Part shown: positions 36,431-44,284 of the stretch, in pieces
How positions within the stretch are numbered: position 1 is the stretch's first letter
Layout of the letters: the number at the start of each line of letters is the position of its first letter
Assembly (NCBI RefSeq): GCF_025699295.1
Contig: NZ_JAILWB010000010.1
Coordinates: forward strand, 142,748 to 206,747
Length of the DNA stretch: 64,000 nucleotides
Reading direction: 5' to 3'
Source of the DNA: Hydrogenophaga sp.
GTDB taxonomy: Bacteria; Pseudomonadota; Gammaproteobacteria; Burkholderiales; Burkholderiaceae_C
Program-made: the position numbers and the translations under genes
The notes under the pieces: model-generated
The model's database searches: none
What the model saw: the letters and a program-made list of their open reading frames with translations, nothing else
Told to the model about the DNA's origin: nothing

Positions 36431-37738
36431 ATGCTCGCTGCCGTGAGCGAGTCCTCTTCCCCGCCCCCGACACGGCGCATTGCGCACCTGGACATGGACG
36501 CCTTCTTCGCGTCGGTCGAGCTCCTGCGCTACCCCCAGCTCAAGGGCCTGCCGGTGGTGATCGGCGGCGGGCGACGGCGCGAGGACGACCTGCTGGCGCA
36601 GGTGCGCAAGGCATTTCCCGAGCGCGAATGGACCGATTCCGACCTGGACCGCATCCCGGTCGACTTCTTTCCCCGGCTGGAACACTACGTGGGCCGCGGC
36701 GTGGCCACTACGGCGACCTATGCCGCACGCCAGTTCGGCGTCGGATCGGCGATGGGCCTGATGAAAGCCGCGAAGCTGTGCCCGCAGGCCATCCTGCTGC
36801 CGGTGGACTTTGACGAAGTGCGCCGCATCTCGCGCCTGTTCAAGAGCACCATCCGCGAGATCGCGCCGGTAATGGAAGACCGCGGCGTGGACGAGGTCTA
36901 CATCGACTTCACCGACGTGCCCGGCGGCCAGCGCGAGGGCGGTCGGGTGCTCGCGCGGCTGATCCAGAAAAGCATCTTCCAGACCACGGGGCTGACCTGC
37001 TCGATCGGCGTGGCACCCAACAAGCTCATTGCCAAGATGGCGAGCGAGTTCAACAAGCCCAACGGCATCAGCATCGTGCAGGCAGAGGACCTGCAGGCGC
37101 TGATCTGGCCGCTGCCCTGCCGCAAGATCAATGGCGTCGGGCCCAAGGCCGATGCGAAGCTGCAGGGCCACGGCATCCACACCATCGGCGATCTGGCGCA
37201 GCGCGAGCGCGGCTGGCTGATTGAAAACTTCGGCAAGAGCTACGGCGCCTGGCTGCACGAGGTGTCCTGGGGCCGCGACGAGCGCCCCGTGCAGACCGAG
37301 AGCGAGCCTGTGAGCATGAGCCGCGAAACCACCTTCGACCGCGACCTGCACGCCACGCGCGACCGCGCCGAGCTCGGGGCCATCTTCACGCGCCTGTGCG
37401 AGCAGGTCGCCGACGACCTGCAGCGCAAGGGCTATGCGGGCAAGACCATCGGCATCAAGCTGCGTTACGACAACTTCCAGATCGTCACGCGCGATGTGAC
37501 CATCGGGCACTTCACGGCGGACGCAGCGACCATCCGCCGCCAGGCCGGCCTGTGCCTCAAGCGCGTGGACCTGGGGCGGCGCATCCGCCTGCTCGGCGTG
37601 CGCGTGGGCAAACTCGTCAAACCCGGGACAGACGGCAGCGTGTCGCAGGTCTACAGTGAGCCGGCTTCACCACCCCCAACACGAGACAAGTCCCGCCATG
37701 ACCGCAACGACCTGCTTTTCCCTGAGCTCGACGGATAG
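36431..37738 (+). CDS. dinB: DNA polymerase IV (Y family)
   Basis: 435 residues, longer than the usual ~350. Catalytic acidic motifs: HLDMDAFFASVE (21-30) and RGVDEVYIDFTD. A palm/thumb GIAPN-like segment (CSIGVAPNKLIAKMASEFNKP) and an HhH (INGVGPKADAKLQGHGI) follow, then the little finger. An extra ~40 residues (about 48-87, RRREDDLLAQVRKAF...FFPRLEHY) interrupt the fingers region between VVIGG and RGVATTATYAAR; I recall similar inserts in other beta-proteobacterial DinB proteins. The C-terminus lacks an obvious beta-clamp QLxLF but ends in LLFPELDG. Its last 41 bases overlap the next gene in another frame. Confidence 0.92.
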   Translation: MLAAVSESSSPPPTRRIAHLDMDAFFASVELLRYPQLKGLPVVIGGGRRREDDLLAQVRKAFPEREWTDSDLDRIPVDFFPRLEHYVGRGVATTATYAARQFGVGSAMGLMKAAKLCPQAILLPVDFDEVRRISRLFKSTIREIAPVMEDRGVDEVYIDFTDVPGGQREGGRVLARLIQKSIFQTTGLTCSIGVAPNKLIAKMASEFNKPNGISIVQAEDLQALIWPLPCRKINGVGPKADAKLQGHGIHTIGDLAQRERGWLIENFGKSYGAWLHEVSWGRDERPVQTESEPVSMSRETTFDRDLHATRDRAELGAIFTRLCEQVADDLQRKGYAGKTIGIKLRYDNFQIVTRDVTIGHFTADAATIRRQAGLCLKRVDLGRRIRLLGVRVGKLVKPGTDGSVSQVYSEPASPPPTRDKSRHDRNDLLFPELDG

Positions 37739-38540
37739 CGTCGCCCACCTGGTGCTGAACCGCCCCGCCGAACTCAACACCATGCACCCGACCTTCTGGC
37801 GCGAACTCGACGAGGTGCTCACCCGGATCCACAACGAGGGCACGGTGCGGGCGCTGGTCATCAGCAGCACCGGCAAACACTTCAGCGCCGGCATGGCGCT
37901 GGAGACCTTCGCGGGTGCCATCAGCATGGACGACCAGAGCCCCGAAGGCCGCGCCGCCATCTTCGACCTGCTGACCGACATGCAGGCCACGTTCACGAAG
38001 CTGGAGAACCTGCGCATCCCGGTGATCTGCGCCATCCAGGGCGGCTGCATTGGCGGCGCGGTGGACATGGTCACGGCCGCCTGCATCCGCTACGCGAGCG
38101 CCGACGCCTTCTTCTGCATCCAGGAGATCAACATCGGCATGGTGGCCGACGTGGGAACGCTGCAGCGCCTGCCCAAACTGATCCCGTTCGCGGTGGTGAA
38201 GGAAATGGCCTACACCGGCCGGCGCCTGCCCGCAGCGAAGGCGTTGGCCTATGGCCTGGTCAACGAGTTGTTCGACACCCACGAAGCCACGGTGGCCGCC
38301 GCGCTGCAGTGCGCGAAGGAAATTGCCACCAAGCCGCCGGTGGCGATCTGGGGCACCAAGCAGGCCGTGACCTACGCGCGCGACCACTCGGTGGAGGACA
38401 GCCTGCGCCAGATGGGCTGGCTACAGGGAGCGGTGTGGAGCAACGCGCATGTGCGCGAGGCAATCACCGCCATGAAGGACAAGCGCGCGGGCGACTTCGC
38501 GCCGCTGAGCTCGCTGCAGTCATTCAAGTCGCTGGGCTGA
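37698..38540 (+). CDS. Enoyl-CoA hydratase / isomerase family protein
   Basis: 280 residues, crotonase fold. The start MTATTCFSLSSTDSVAHLVLNRP matches the family; HFSAGMALETF and CIQGGCIGGAVDMVTAACI form the oxyanion hole. EINIGMVADVGTLQRLPK carries the second acidic position seen in dienoyl-CoA isomerases (ECH1-like), where an Asp replaces one hydratase Glu. So delta3,5-delta2,4-dienoyl-CoA isomerisation is possible as well as hydration. It begins inside dinB (41-base overlap), which is unusual for unrelated genes. Confidence 0.9.
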   Translation: MTATTCFSLSSTDSVAHLVLNRPAELNTMHPTFWRELDEVLTRIHNEGTVRALVISSTGKHFSAGMALETFAGAISMDDQSPEGRAAIFDLLTDMQATFTKLENLRIPVICAIQGGCIGGAVDMVTAACIRYASADAFFCIQEINIGMVADVGTLQRLPKLIPFAVVKEMAYTGRRLPAAKALAYGLVNELFDTHEATVAAALQCAKEIATKPPVAIWGTKQAVTYARDHSVEDSLRQMGWLQGAVWSNAHVREAITAMKDKRAGDFAPLSSLQSFKSLG

Positions 38541-38573
38541 GCGCTGGCGCGTCGGGCAGGACAGGCCGGCGGG

Positions 38574-38999
38574 TCAGGACAAGCGGTACGTCGCCAGGTG
38601 CAGGCTGGTCTCGGTGCTGCTGATGCCGCGGATCAGGCGGATGCGTTCGAGCACCTGCGAAAGCTCGGTCAGGCTGGTCGCGCGCAGCTCGGCCAGCAGG
38701 TCCCAGCGGCCATTGGTGTCATGCAACTCTGCCACGCCCGGCTCACCCAGCAGGCTGGCAATGACGGCGCGGGTCTGGTTCCCTTCCACCGCCACGCTCA
38801 TCCACGCGCTGATGCCGGTGGGTTCGGCGTCCGGCCGCAGGCGCACCGTGTAGCCCACGATCACCCCTGTGTCTTCCAGCCGGGTGATGCGGTTGGTGAC
38901 GGTGCCGCGCGAGACGCCGAGCGCCTTGGCCAGTGCCGCCACGTTGGTGCGCGCGTCCTTGCGCAGCAAGGAGATCAGCTGTTGGTCGAGGGCATCCAT
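38574..38999 (-). CDS. Lrp/AsnC-family regulator
   Basis: 141 residues. N-terminal HTH (LDQQLISLLRKDARTNVAALAKALGVSRGTVTNRITRLEDTG) and C-terminal RAM domain (ELHDTNGRWDLLAELRATSL). It would bind DNA as an octamer and respond to an amino acid. Divergent from ornithine cyclodeaminase, with an A/T-rich shared gap, so autoregulation and control of ocd by ornithine, arginine or a related amino acid is likely. Confidence 0.92.
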   Translation of the reverse strand: MDALDQQLISLLRKDARTNVAALAKALGVSRGTVTNRITRLEDTGVIVGYTVRLRPDAEPTGISAWMSVAVEGNQTRAVIASLLGEPGVAELHDTNGRWDLLAELRATSLTELSQVLERIRLIRGISSTETSLHLATYRLS

Positions 39000-39120
39000 A
39001 TGTGCATTATGTTATCCAACACTGACGTATTGCCAATTTTCTGCCGTAATTGATACAGAGTTGTCGATTTACATTGACGCGGAGGCTTGAGAGACTGGGT
39101 GCATCTGCAAGGACATCCCC
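39000..39120. promoter_or_regulatory. Shared lrp-like / ornithine cyclodeaminase control region
   Basis: 121 bases between divergent genes, far richer in A/T than the surroundings, especially 39005-39075 (GTATTGCCAATTTTCTGCCG and TAATTGATACAG). This is the expected place for Lrp-type binding and for both promoters. No exact Lrp consensus was confirmed. Confidence 0.55.
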
Positions 39121-40191
39121 ATGAACACCCCCACCTCCCCCGCCCTGCCCACCCTGTTCCTGAGTGCCCAGGATGTGGCCACGCTCGTCCAACGCATCGG
39201 CCTGCCCACTGTGCTGGAACGCATGGCCAGCACCCTGCACGCCGACTACCTGCGCTGGCCGGCGTTTGACAAATCCGCGCGCGTGGCCAGTCACTCGGCC
39301 GACGGCGTGATCGAGCTCATGCCGATCGCCGACGACACCACCTTCGCCTTCAAGTACGTCAACGGCCACCCGAAAAACACCCGCAGCGGACTGCCCACCG
39401 TCATGGCGTTCGGCGTGCTGGCGGACGTGGCCACCGGTGTGCCTCTGCTGCTGAGCGAACTCACGCTGACCACCGCGCTGCGCACCGCCGCCATGTCGGT
39501 GGTGGCCGCGCGCGCCCTGGCCCGCCCGGACAGCCGCCGCATGGCACTGATCGGCAACGGCGCGCAAAGCGAGTTCCAGGCCCTGGCCTTTCACCACCTC
39601 ATGGGCATTGACGAGGTCCGCCTGTACGACACCGACCCCGCCGCCACGCGCAAGCTGATGGCCAATCTGGCGGGCCTGCGCGGCCTGCGCCTGATCGCGT
39701 GCGAGAGCAGCAAGCAGGCCGTGCGCGGCGCCGACATCGTGACCACCGTCACCGCCGACAAGACCAACGCCACCATCCTCACGCCCGAGATGATCGAACC
39801 CGGCATGCACGTCAACGGCGTGGGCGGCGACTGCCCCGGCAAGACCGAGCTGCACGCCGATGTGCTGCGCCAGGCCGGGGTGTTCGTGGAGTACGAACCT
39901 CAGACCCGCATCGAGGGCGACCTGCAGCAATTGCCGGCCGACTTTCCCGTCACCGAACTCTGGCGCGTGCTGGCCGGCCGGGCGGACGGCCGCACGGACA
40001 AGGCGCAGGTGACGGTCTTCGACTCGGTGGGCTTCGCGCTGGAGGACTATTCGGCGCTGCGTTTCCTGAAGGAAGCGGCGGGTGAACTGGGCCTGGGCCA
40101 GGCACTGCCGCTGGTCCCTGGCCTGGCCGACCCGAAAGACCTGTTCGGGCTGCTGCACCGCGCACCTACTCCACTGGCGCTCGCCGCATGA
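39121..40191 (+). CDS. Ornithine cyclodeaminase / mu-crystallin family
   Basis: 356 residues. The substrate domain starts with FLSAQDVATLVQRIGLP; KYVNGHPKNTRSGLPTVMAF supplies the substrate lysine and arginine, and the Rossmann part has ALIGNGAQSEFQALAFHHL and VTTVTADKTNATILTPEMIEPGMHVNGVGGDCPGK with the catalytic Asp. Probably converts L-ornithine to L-proline with release of ammonia. It neighbours a polyamine-deacetylase-like gene and an Lrp regulator, consistent with ornithine/polyamine catabolism. The family also includes alanine and lysine cyclodeaminases and ketimine reductases. Confidence 0.92.
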   Translation: MNTPTSPALPTLFLSAQDVATLVQRIGLPTVLERMASTLHADYLRWPAFDKSARVASHSADGVIELMPIADDTTFAFKYVNGHPKNTRSGLPTVMAFGVLADVATGVPLLLSELTLTTALRTAAMSVVAARALARPDSRRMALIGNGAQSEFQALAFHHLMGIDEVRLYDTDPAATRKLMANLAGLRGLRLIACESSKQAVRGADIVTTVTADKTNATILTPEMIEPGMHVNGVGGDCPGKTELHADVLRQAGVFVEYEPQTRIEGDLQQLPADFPVTELWRVLAGRADGRTDKAQVTVFDSVGFALEDYSALRFLKEAAGELGLGQALPLVPGLADPKDLFGLLHRAPTPLALAA

Positions 40192-40240
40192 GGTCGCCGC
40201 TTTCGCTAGGATGAGCGGCCTCCCTCACGATCCGCCTTGC

Positions 40241-41302
40241 ATGAAGACCTTCCACAACCCCCACCACGCCGGCCACGCCGGGCAGCAGGAAATGTTTCGC
40301 GGCCGCATGGTGCCCTGCCATGAGGTGCCCGCGCGGCTGGATTTCGTGCTCGCCGAGATGCAACGCCGCCCGCTCGGCCCGCTGACCCCGCCGGCGGTGG
40401 ACGATGCCACGCTGGACATCGCCATCGCGCGCGTGCACAGCGCGCGCTACCTGGACTTCCTCGCCCGCGCCTGGGACGACTGGGTGGCGATGGAGCCGGC
40501 GAACGCGCAGCGCGACGCCCTGCCCTCGGTCTGGCCGCTGTCCAGCCGCCACGGGTTCCGCAACGACGTGCTGCCGGGCAACTTCGCCGCACGCCTGGGC
40601 CTGTTCGCGTTCGACTCGGGTTCGCCCCTGACCGCCGGCACCTGGGCCGCCGCCCGCGGTGGCGCGGCCTGCGCACTGGCTGCGGCCAACGCGGTGGCAC
40701 AGGGCGAGCGCAGCGCGTTCGCGCTCACCCGCCCCCCTGGCCACCACGCCGGGCCGGACTTTCTGGGCGGTTACTGCTTCCTGAACAACGCAGCGATCGC
40801 CGCGCAGGCGCTGCGCGATGCCGGCCACGCCAGGGTCGCCGTGCTGGACGTGGACTACCACCACGGCAACGGCACACAGACCATCTTCTACGAGCGCCCC
40901 GACGTGCTCACGGTCTCGATCCACGGCGACCCGGCGACCGAGTACCCGTTCTTCCTCGGGCACGCGGACGAGCGGGGCGCGGGTGAAGGCACGGGTTTCA
41001 ACCTCAACCTGCCGCTGCCACGCGGCACGGGCTTTGCGTCCTGGCGCGCCACGCTGGACACCGCGCTGCGGGCCGTGCGCGACTTCGGCGCCAGCGCGCT
41101 GGTCGTTCCCATGGGCCTGGACACCTTCGAGGGCGACCCGATCTCGGGTTTCACGCTCCAGAGCGCGGACTACGCCGCCATCGGCGCCGCGCTGGCGGGC
41201 GCCGGCCTTCCAGCCGTGTTCACCTTCGAAGGCGGCTACGCGGTGGACGAGGTCGGCACCAACGCGGTCAACCTGCTCGAAGGCTTCCAGCAGGCCTCCT
41301 GA
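40241..41302 (+). CDS. Histone-deacetylase family protein, acetylpolyamine amidohydrolase-like
   Basis: 353 residues, arginase/deacetylase fold. Zinc and catalytic elements: TRPPGHHAGPDFLGGYCFLNNAAIAA (His pair), VLDVDYHHGNGTQTIFYERPDV (Asp-x-His zinc ligands), MGLDTFEGDPISGF (Asp zinc ligand) and the Gly-rich FTFEGGYAVDEVG near the C-terminus. The start MKTFHNPHHAGHAGQ is typical of the acetylpolyamine branch; an ATG 30 bases upstream is less likely. It would release polyamines from acetyl forms and feed ornithine metabolism, in line with the upstream cyclodeaminase (49-base gap). Ends at a strong terminator. Confidence 0.9.
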   Translation: MKTFHNPHHAGHAGQQEMFRGRMVPCHEVPARLDFVLAEMQRRPLGPLTPPAVDDATLDIAIARVHSARYLDFLARAWDDWVAMEPANAQRDALPSVWPLSSRHGFRNDVLPGNFAARLGLFAFDSGSPLTAGTWAAARGGAACALAAANAVAQGERSAFALTRPPGHHAGPDFLGGYCFLNNAAIAAQALRDAGHARVAVLDVDYHHGNGTQTIFYERPDVLTVSIHGDPATEYPFFLGHADERGAGEGTGFNLNLPLPRGTGFASWRATLDTALRAVRDFGASALVVPMGLDTFEGDPISGFTLQSADYAAIGAALAGAGLPAVFTFEGGYAVDEVGTNAVNLLEGFQQAS

Positions 41303-41315
41303 GACGCGGACGGCA

Positions 41316-41357
41316 AAAAAGGCCCTGGTGTGACAGCCTTCACACCAGGGCCTTTTT
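41316..41357 (+). terminator. Strong bidirectional-type terminator
   Basis: Perfect inverted repeat: AAAAAGGCCCTGGTGTGA (41316-41333) pairs with TCACACCAGGGCCTTTTT (41340-41357) around a 6-base loop, so there is a T-run on both strands. It closes the ornithine/polyamine operon. Confidence 0.93.
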
Positions 41358-41443
41358 GTGTGTCGACCTGAATCCAGTGGGCGGCACGGCGCGTAACCAG
41401 AAGGCCAACAACACCCTTCTGCCACTTCACGAGCCACAGCCCC

Positions 41444-42394
41444 ATGAAACACCAGTCCAAAAAATCCCCTCACCACAGGGCCCTGCGCCTGCTGCCTCTG
41501 GCCGCCACCGTCGCGCTGCTGTCGGCCACGCCGGGACATGCCGACACCGGCAAGCTGCTGCTCACCGGCGGCGTGAGCAGCGTGGAAGGCGCTGCCGGCG
41601 GCGGCATCTCACCCTGGGCCGTGATCGGCAGCCAGGCCACCGAAGGTGAAGTGGGCGTGTCGGCGTTCGCGAGCCGCGCCGTGACGCGCGACTACGGCCT
41701 GAGCGCCTACGGCGTGGCCGTGGGCATCCACGACCGGTTCGAAGTCTCGGCAGCGCGCCAGGACTTCAACACCGGCAACACCGGCACCCTGCTCGGCCTG
41801 CCCGGTCTGCATCTGAAGCAGGACGTGCTGGGCGCGAAGTGGCGCGTCGCGGGTGACGCCGTGCTCGACAGCGACAGCCTGATGCCGCAGATCGCCGTGG
41901 GCGTGCAGTTCAAGAACCTTCAGTCCAGCGGGCTGGACGGCACGCTCGACACGCTGGGCGCGAAGCGGCGCGGCACCGATGTGTATGTGAGCGCCACCAA
42001 ACTCTTCCTGGCGCAGGGCATTCTGGTCAACGCCATGCTGCGCGCCACGCAGGCCAACCAGGGCGGCCTGCTGGGTTTCGGAGCCCGGCTCGGCGGTGCC
42101 GACAACGGCTACGAGCTCCAGCCCGAGATCTCGGTGGCGTATCTGGTCAGCAGCAAGCTGGCAGTGGGTGTCGAATACCGCGCCATGCCCAACAAGCTCG
42201 AGCGCGCCGGCCAGGCTGCGGGCCTGGGCGACGGCCTGCGTGGCGACGACTGGATGGATCTCTTCATCGCCTACGCGCCGAGCAAGAACGTCTCCCTGAC
42301 CGCCGCCTATGTGGACCTGGGCCGCATCGTGCCCGCAACCACCCAGCGGCGCAAACAGACCGGTGTCTACCTCTCGGCCCAGATCGCATTCTGA
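41444..42394 (+). CDS. DUF3034-family outer-membrane-type protein
   Basis: 316 residues. N-terminal signal peptide (RALRLLPLAATVALLSATPGHA, cleavage after about residue 33), then LLLTGGVSSVEGAAGGGISPWAVIG, the DUF3034 opening, and many alternating beta-strand-like segments ending in Phe (VYLSAQIAF), as outer-membrane barrels do. First gene of a tight five-gene cluster (gaps of 23, 22, 131 and 10 bases) with an exported truncated haemoglobin, cupredoxin-like protein, ECF sigma and anti-sigma. Function is not known; a barrel pore or surface assembly for haem/copper is speculation. Confidence 0.82.
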   Translation: MKHQSKKSPHHRALRLLPLAATVALLSATPGHADTGKLLLTGGVSSVEGAAGGGISPWAVIGSQATEGEVGVSAFASRAVTRDYGLSAYGVAVGIHDRFEVSAARQDFNTGNTGTLLGLPGLHLKQDVLGAKWRVAGDAVLDSDSLMPQIAVGVQFKNLQSSGLDGTLDTLGAKRRGTDVYVSATKLFLAQGILVNAMLRATQANQGGLLGFGARLGGADNGYELQPEISVAYLVSSKLAVGVEYRAMPNKLERAGQAAGLGDGLRGDDWMDLFIAYAPSKNVSLTAAYVDLGRIVPATTQRRKQTGVYLSAQIAF

Positions 42395-42417
42395 ACAACC
42401 TCTGCACAGGCTCCACC

Positions 42418-42888
42418 ATGAAACACCTCATCACCGCCACCGCCCTCACCCTGTTCGCGCTCTCCAGCGGTGCTCTGCTGGCCCAGACCCCCGCGCCGAG
42501 CACCGCCAGCGCCTACCCCGTCGCCCCCGCCCCCGGCCTGTACCAGGCCTTCGGCGAGCAGGCCGGCATCCGCAGCCTCATGGACGACTTCGTGCAACGC
42601 CTGCGCGCCGACCCGCGCATCGGTGACCAGTTCAAGGACACCAACCTGCCCAACCTCGCGAAGTCGCTCGGTGACCAGCTCTGCCAGCTCTCGGGCGGCC
42701 CCTGCGTCTACAAGGGCCCGGACATGAAAACCGCCCACCAGGACCGCGACATCACCAAGGCGCATTTCAACGCCCTGGTCGAGGTGCTGCAGGACAGCAT
42801 GAACGCGCGGGGTATTCCTTTCACGCGGCAGAACCAGATGCTGGCCCTGCTCGCCCCCATGCACCGTGACACCATCACCGTGCGGTGA
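42418..42888 (+). CDS. Exported group 1 truncated haemoglobin
   Basis: 156 residues. Signal peptide (MKHLITATALTLFALSSGALLAQ), so unlike most truncated haemoglobins it is probably periplasmic. The globin part LYQAFGEQAGIRSLMDDFVQRL starts near 41; the proximal haem His is H116 in DITKAHFNALVEVL, and two cysteines (C89, C96) flank the E-helix region before the YKGPDM segment. The B10 position, commonly Tyr in group 1, is Val59 (FVQRL). A periplasmic oxygen, NO or peroxide binding or electron role is inferred. Second gene of the DUF3034 cluster. Confidence 0.88.
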   Translation: MKHLITATALTLFALSSGALLAQTPAPSTASAYPVAPAPGLYQAFGEQAGIRSLMDDFVQRLRADPRIGDQFKDTNLPNLAKSLGDQLCQLSGGPCVYKGPDMKTAHQDRDITKAHFNALVEVLQDSMNARGIPFTRQNQMLALLAPMHRDTITVR

Positions 42889-42910
42889 AGACTGAACGGA
42901 CCCACCCGCC

Positions 42911-43570
42911 ATGACCTCCCGCGCCACGCTGGCCACACTGCTGGTTTCGTCCCTGCTGATGCCCCTGGCCGCGACCGCGGCGACCATACAGGTGGCGGTG
43001 CTCGCGCGAGATGGCCTGCCACTCGCCGACGCCGTGGTGGTGATTGAGCCGCTGACGGTCAGCCAACCCGTCGCGCCCCTGCCGGCACAGGCCACGATCC
43101 AGCAACTCAAGATGCAGTTCGTGCCCGGTACCAGCGTGCTGCCGGTGGGTTCGCGCGTGAGATTCGTCAACCTCGACAGCTGGGACCACCATGTGCGTGG
43201 CGTGCCCGCTGGCCTGACAGGTCTCAACGCGGGTCCTGACGCGGGCTTCGAACTGCGGCTGGACGGCCAGGCAGCCGGCAAGGACGCTGCCGTGGTCGAT
43301 GTGACACTGACCAGAGCCGGCGCCATGCAACTGGGCTGTCACCTGCACAGTTCCATGCGAGGCTTCATCTTCGTGACCGACTCGCCGTGGGCCGTCAAGA
43401 CCGACGCGCAGGGCATGGCGATGCTGCGGGATGTGCCCGAGGGTGCGGCACGCCTGCGCGTGTGGCACGGGGAGCAGATCGTCGAACCCGCACCCGGCAC
43501 GCTCACGGTCACCAGCGTCACGGCGCTGACCGTTCCCACCCAGGTCCAGCCGCGCAGGAGACGGCCATGA
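42911..43570 (+). CDS. Exported cupredoxin-like (methylamine-utilisation-type) protein
   Basis: 219 residues. Signal peptide to about residue 23. A blue-copper-like strand set: RFVNLDSWDHHVRG gives His93/His94, and LGCHLHSSMRGFIFV gives Cys143, His146 and Met149 as Cys-x2-His-x2-Met, close to type 1 copper ligands. A beta-sandwich (carboxypeptidase regulatory-like) follows, ending around RLRVWHGEQIV. Proteins of this kind are labelled methylamine utilization protein, but no mau genes are here. The stop overlaps an ATG in frame with the sigma gene (ATGA at 43567), with AGGAGA 7 bases before. Confidence 0.85.
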   Translation: MTSRATLATLLVSSLLMPLAATAATIQVAVLARDGLPLADAVVVIEPLTVSQPVAPLPAQATIQQLKMQFVPGTSVLPVGSRVRFVNLDSWDHHVRGVPAGLTGLNAGPDAGFELRLDGQAAGKDAAVVDVTLTRAGAMQLGCHLHSSMRGFIFVTDSPWAVKTDAQGMAMLRDVPEGAARLRVWHGEQIVEPAPGTLTVTSVTALTVPTQVQPRRRRP

Positions 43571-43701
43571 AACACCCCGTTCGACACCCCGACGCCCGTG
43601 CCCGTGTGGTGCGCGCTGGCGCCGTACTGCAATGGGCATGGAGCCGCACCCCGAATGCACCGGGCAGAACAGAGGTACCAGGCCTGCCGCACAATGCGGC
43701 C

Positions 43702-44274
43702 ATGACACACAGCCCCGACGAAGCCCTCATCGCCCTGATCGACCGCGTGGCGCTGCGCGATGAAGCGGCTCTGAAGGCGCTGTACGACACGGTGTCGTCC
43801 AAGCTCTACGGGCTCGCGCTGCGCGTGGTGAACAAGCACGAATGGGCCGAAGACGTGTTGCAGGAGACCTTCCTGCAGATCTGGCGTTCGGCCGCCGACT
43901 ACCGTGCCAGCCTGAGCCCGCCCATGGCCTGGCTGGGCATCATCGTGCGCAGCCGATCGCTGGACTGCCTTCGCCGGCGCAGCGCCGAGCGCGCCCACCT
44001 GACAGACGAGATCGACGACGTGATGGCCGACACGATGGAAGGCCCTTCCCCCAACCCCATGGACGTGAGCCTGGCCAGCCAGCAGGCGTGGGCGCTGCAC
44101 CAGTGCCTGGGCAAGCTGGAGAGCCGCCAGCGCGAGGTGGTCAGCCTGGCCTATCTGCGCGACCTGAGCCACAGCGAACTGGCCGAGCAGCTCAAGCTGC
44201 CGCTGGGCACCGTCAAGACCTGGATCCGCCGCGGACTGGAGCAACTGCGCACCTGCATGGCGCGCTTTGCCTGA
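43702..44274 (+). CDS. ECF-type RNA polymerase sigma factor
   Basis: 190 residues from MTHSPDEALIALIDRVA, the usual length. Region 2 has VLQETFLQIWRSAADY; region 4 has LSHSELAEQLKLPLGTVKTWIRRGLEQLR. The start is ambiguous: the first family-like residue is at 43702, but the only strong ribosome site (AGGAGA, 43555-43560) is in front of an in-frame ATG at 43567 that overlaps the cupredoxin stop, and 43702 has none. If 43567 is used, the protein gains 45 residues of unfamiliar basic sequence and would be coupled to the gene before. It is followed 10 bases later by an anti-sigma gene. Confidence 0.86.
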   Translation: MTHSPDEALIALIDRVALRDEAALKALYDTVSSKLYGLALRVVNKHEWAEDVLQETFLQIWRSAADYRASLSPPMAWLGIIVRSRSLDCLRRRSAERAHLTDEIDDVMADTMEGPSPNPMDVSLASQQAWALHQCLGKLESRQREVVSLAYLRDLSHSELAEQLKLPLGTVKTWIRRGLEQLRTCMARFA

Positions 44275-44284
44275 GGACCCCGAC

